Shown here piece after piece: positions 4,468 through 5,786 of a DNA stretch of 5,786 nt (position 1 is its first letter; each line of letters opens with the position of its first letter). This stretch comes from Actinomycetota bacterium. Lineage in GTDB: Bacteria; Actinomycetota; AC-67. Under the pieces are notes generated by a model. The model ran no database searches. It worked only from the letters and a program-made list of their open reading frames with translations, and was not told the origin of the DNA. Made by a program: the position numbers and the translations under genes. The DNA is taken from NCBI GenBank assembly GCA_005883175.1, contig VAYV01000035.1, positions 1 through 5,786 of the forward strand, in the 5' to 3' direction.

Positions 4468-5231
4468 ATGACGACCGTGGCCGAGCAGCTGGTTTCGCAG
4501 CTCTCCGAGCGGCTTTCAGGCATCAAGGTCGTCTACACAGACCTCGACGGGACGATGCTGGGGCGCAACGGGTCCTTCTTGCACGACCCCGACGGGAATG
4601 CGACGCTCGAGCCTGCGGAGGCGCTCCTCCCGAGATGGGCGCGCAGATCTCGTACGACTTCGGTCGCGATGTGGTCCAGAACTTCGGCGAGACCCCGAAA
4701 CCCGGCATGCCGGCCGCGATCATGGAGGAGGTCGGTGCCGTCAAGCTGCTTCTGGAGCGCTTTGCCGGGCTGCTCGAACATCACACGCCTTGGTCGGGAT
4801 GGCGCGAGTGCACGCACTTGTTCCGCGGCAAGGTCGACCCTGAGGAAGCGGACGCGACGCTCGCCGGGAAGGGCTTCGGGTGGCTGACCCTTCACGACAA
4901 CGGACGGCTACACGGTGAGTACATGGGCATACCGAAAGGCGCTGCACGCGCGTACCACCTCATCCCGCGCGGCGTGTCGAAGGGCCTCGCCGTTGCGATC
5001 GACCGCGAGCGCCGAGGGTTCGCCCGTGAGAACGCCGTCGCGATCGGCGACGCGTTCGCGGATCTCGAGCTCGCGGCCGAGGTCGGCGTCTTCGTGATGG
5101 TGTGCGACGCGCTGGCCGACGATCCGCCGCTCGCAGAGCGCGCGCGCGCGATGGATAACGTCTTGGTGACCGACCGCCCGCAAAACCTCGGATGGGCCGA
5201 CACGCTCTCGCTGATCGCGAAGCAGGCGTAG
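4468..5231 (+). pseudogene. HAD-superfamily (Cof/IIB-like) phosphatase with internal deletion and frameshift
   Basis: The N-terminal piece (4468-4629, 54 codons) has HAD motif I, VVYTDLDGTMLGRNG, with the nucleophile D25 and acid D27. The second piece (about 4632-5231, another frame) encodes EMGAQISYDFG...FGETP, the cap region GFGWLTLHDNGRLHG, motif III lysine in GVSKGLAVAID (codon 4980-4982), and motif IV AIGDAFADLELA, finishing LGWADTLSLIAKQA. In HAD hydrolases the stretch between ALL and EMGA normally contains motif II (a Ser/Thr, as in xASGR) and its helix, roughly 35-40 residues. It is absent here, and the frame change means the missing length is 3n+1 bases. As read, no complete enzyme can be made. 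Cause: a genuine deletion or an assembly collapse. The family includes sucrose-, trehalose- and mannosylglycerate-phosphate phosphatases, which fits the adjacent TreT gene, but the substrate is unknown. Start ATG 4468 (or GTG 4477). Confidence 0.85.
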
Positions 5232-5283
5232 TTCTCAAAGACACGACCACGAACGGGTGTCATCGACCGGTCGCGGGTAGCAT

Positions 5284-5786
5284 ATGGCGCATGTCTTCCG
5301 GACCTGCACCGTGCTGAACCTCGTACCGACGCCGGCCAAATCCCTGGGCGACTATTCCGCCGTCGTCGGCTCGCAAACCGTCGCCCAGCTCCGCAAACGA
5401 GCGGAGCGTTTCAAGGGCGCGCGCGTCCTCAACGTTTCGAGCACGGCATTCGGCGGCGGCGTCGCAGAGCTCTTGTATACCCAGATCCCGCTGTTGCGCG
5501 ACCTCGGGATGGAGGTCGAGTGGCGGCTGCTCGAAGGGCACGAAGCTTTCTTCACCGTCACGAAGGCGATGCACAACGGGTTGCAGGGCGCGGAGGTGCC
5601 CTGGACGAACGAGATGCGCGACCTGTTCTTCGAGGTGAACGAAGACAACGCCGACGCGCTGGACGAAGACTACGACTTCATCATCGTCCACGACCCGCAA
5701 CCGGCGGGGATGCTCCAAGTGTTGCAAGAGAAGAAGGGCGAGCAGAAGGGCAAGTGGATCTGGCGCTGCCACATCGACCTGACGGC
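5284..5786 (+). CDS. treT: Trehalose synthase, TreT-type GT4 glycosyltransferase, N-terminal part
   Basis: This is the first 167 codons of a retaining glycosyltransferase of the TreT group, which makes trehalose from an NDP-glucose and glucose. Recognisable blocks are SLGDYSAVVGSQTVAQLRKRA, then RVLNVSSTAFGGGVAELLYTQIPLLRDLG (the N-terminal glycine-rich loop of the GT-B fold), EWRLLEGHEAFFTVTKAMHNGLQG, DYDFIIVHDPQPAGM and KWIWRCHIDLT. All are characteristic of TreT. The gene continues past 5786. The start is uncertain: ATG 5284 has no good ribosome-binding site, and GTG 5311 (VLNLVPTPAKSLGDY) fits the usual family N-terminus about as well. It lies 52 bp after the HAD phosphatase gene on the same strand, likely one transcription unit. 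No terminator is visible between them, only a 10-bp palindrome CGACCGGTCG (5264-5273). Family assignment is firm; the exact sugar donor is not determined. Confidence 0.93.
   Translation, partial: MAHVFRTCTVLNLVPTPAKSLGDYSAVVGSQTVAQLRKRAERFKGARVLNVSSTAFGGGVAELLYTQIPLLRDLGMEVEWRLLEGHEAFFTVTKAMHNGLQGAEVPWTNEMRDLFFEVNEDNADALDEDYDFIIVHDPQPAGMLQVLQEKKGEQKGKWIWRCHIDLT

Noticed and set aside
3553..4887. 444-codon plus-strand open frame, antisense to thrC and running into the HAD gene
   Set aside because: Most of it is the high-GC shadow of threonine synthase, with Arg/Asp-rich composition and no motif. Only codons from about 4468 to 4629 are real, as the HAD N-terminus.
5260..5772. 170-codon minus-strand frame opposite treT
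   Set aside because: The plus strand encodes well-conserved TreT blocks throughout; the minus frame is a shadow with no motif.

Overview
This window looks like chromosomal DNA from a high-GC Gram-positive bacterium, probably a lineage of Actinomycetota. The evidence is high GC with GC-rich third codon positions, a groEL without groES directly upstream under a CIRCE operator, a family 5 (UdgB-type) uracil-DNA glycosylase, a GT4 trehalose synthase (TreT type), and frequent GTG/TTG starts. I cannot assign a genus.

Minus-strand block (about 1-4404). Reading in the direction of transcription (right to left), it holds: a zinc-ribbon threonine synthase; a MoaD/ThiS-type ubiquitin-fold sulfur-carrier protein overlapping its end; an Rrf2-family regulator with its own promoter and a candidate operator; a 48-residue Lys/Arg/Ala-rich protein resembling a histone H1 or HU tail, with its own promoter and terminator; a sulfotransferase broken by a one-base frameshift; an Fe-S uracil-DNA glycosylase; and the first 76 codons of groEL behind a promoter and a double CIRCE-like array.

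Plus-strand block (about 4468-5786). It holds a HAD-superfamily phosphatase that has lost its HAD motif II region, followed by the N-terminal part of a TreT-type trehalose synthase that runs off the window. The two blocks diverge from a 63-bp intergenic region.

How the genes may work together. Threonine synthase, the sulfur carrier and the Rrf2 regulator form the most coherent unit. A PLP beta-replacement enzyme translationally coupled to a thiocarboxylate carrier recalls CysM/CysO cysteine synthesis, and Rrf2 proteins (CymR, IscR, NsrR) commonly sense sulfur, Fe-S or nitrosative status. The carrier ends Gly-Gly-Arg rather than Gly-Gly, so it would need trimming before activation. The HAD and TreT genes point to sugar or compatible-solute metabolism. 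groEL is heat-shock regulated.

Two genes are disrupted (sulfotransferase by a missing A in an A4 run, HAD by loss of a segment probably around 100 bp). Read-level evidence is needed to tell real pseudogenes from assembly errors. I see no CRISPR, tRNA, rRNA, insertion sequence or phage gene.
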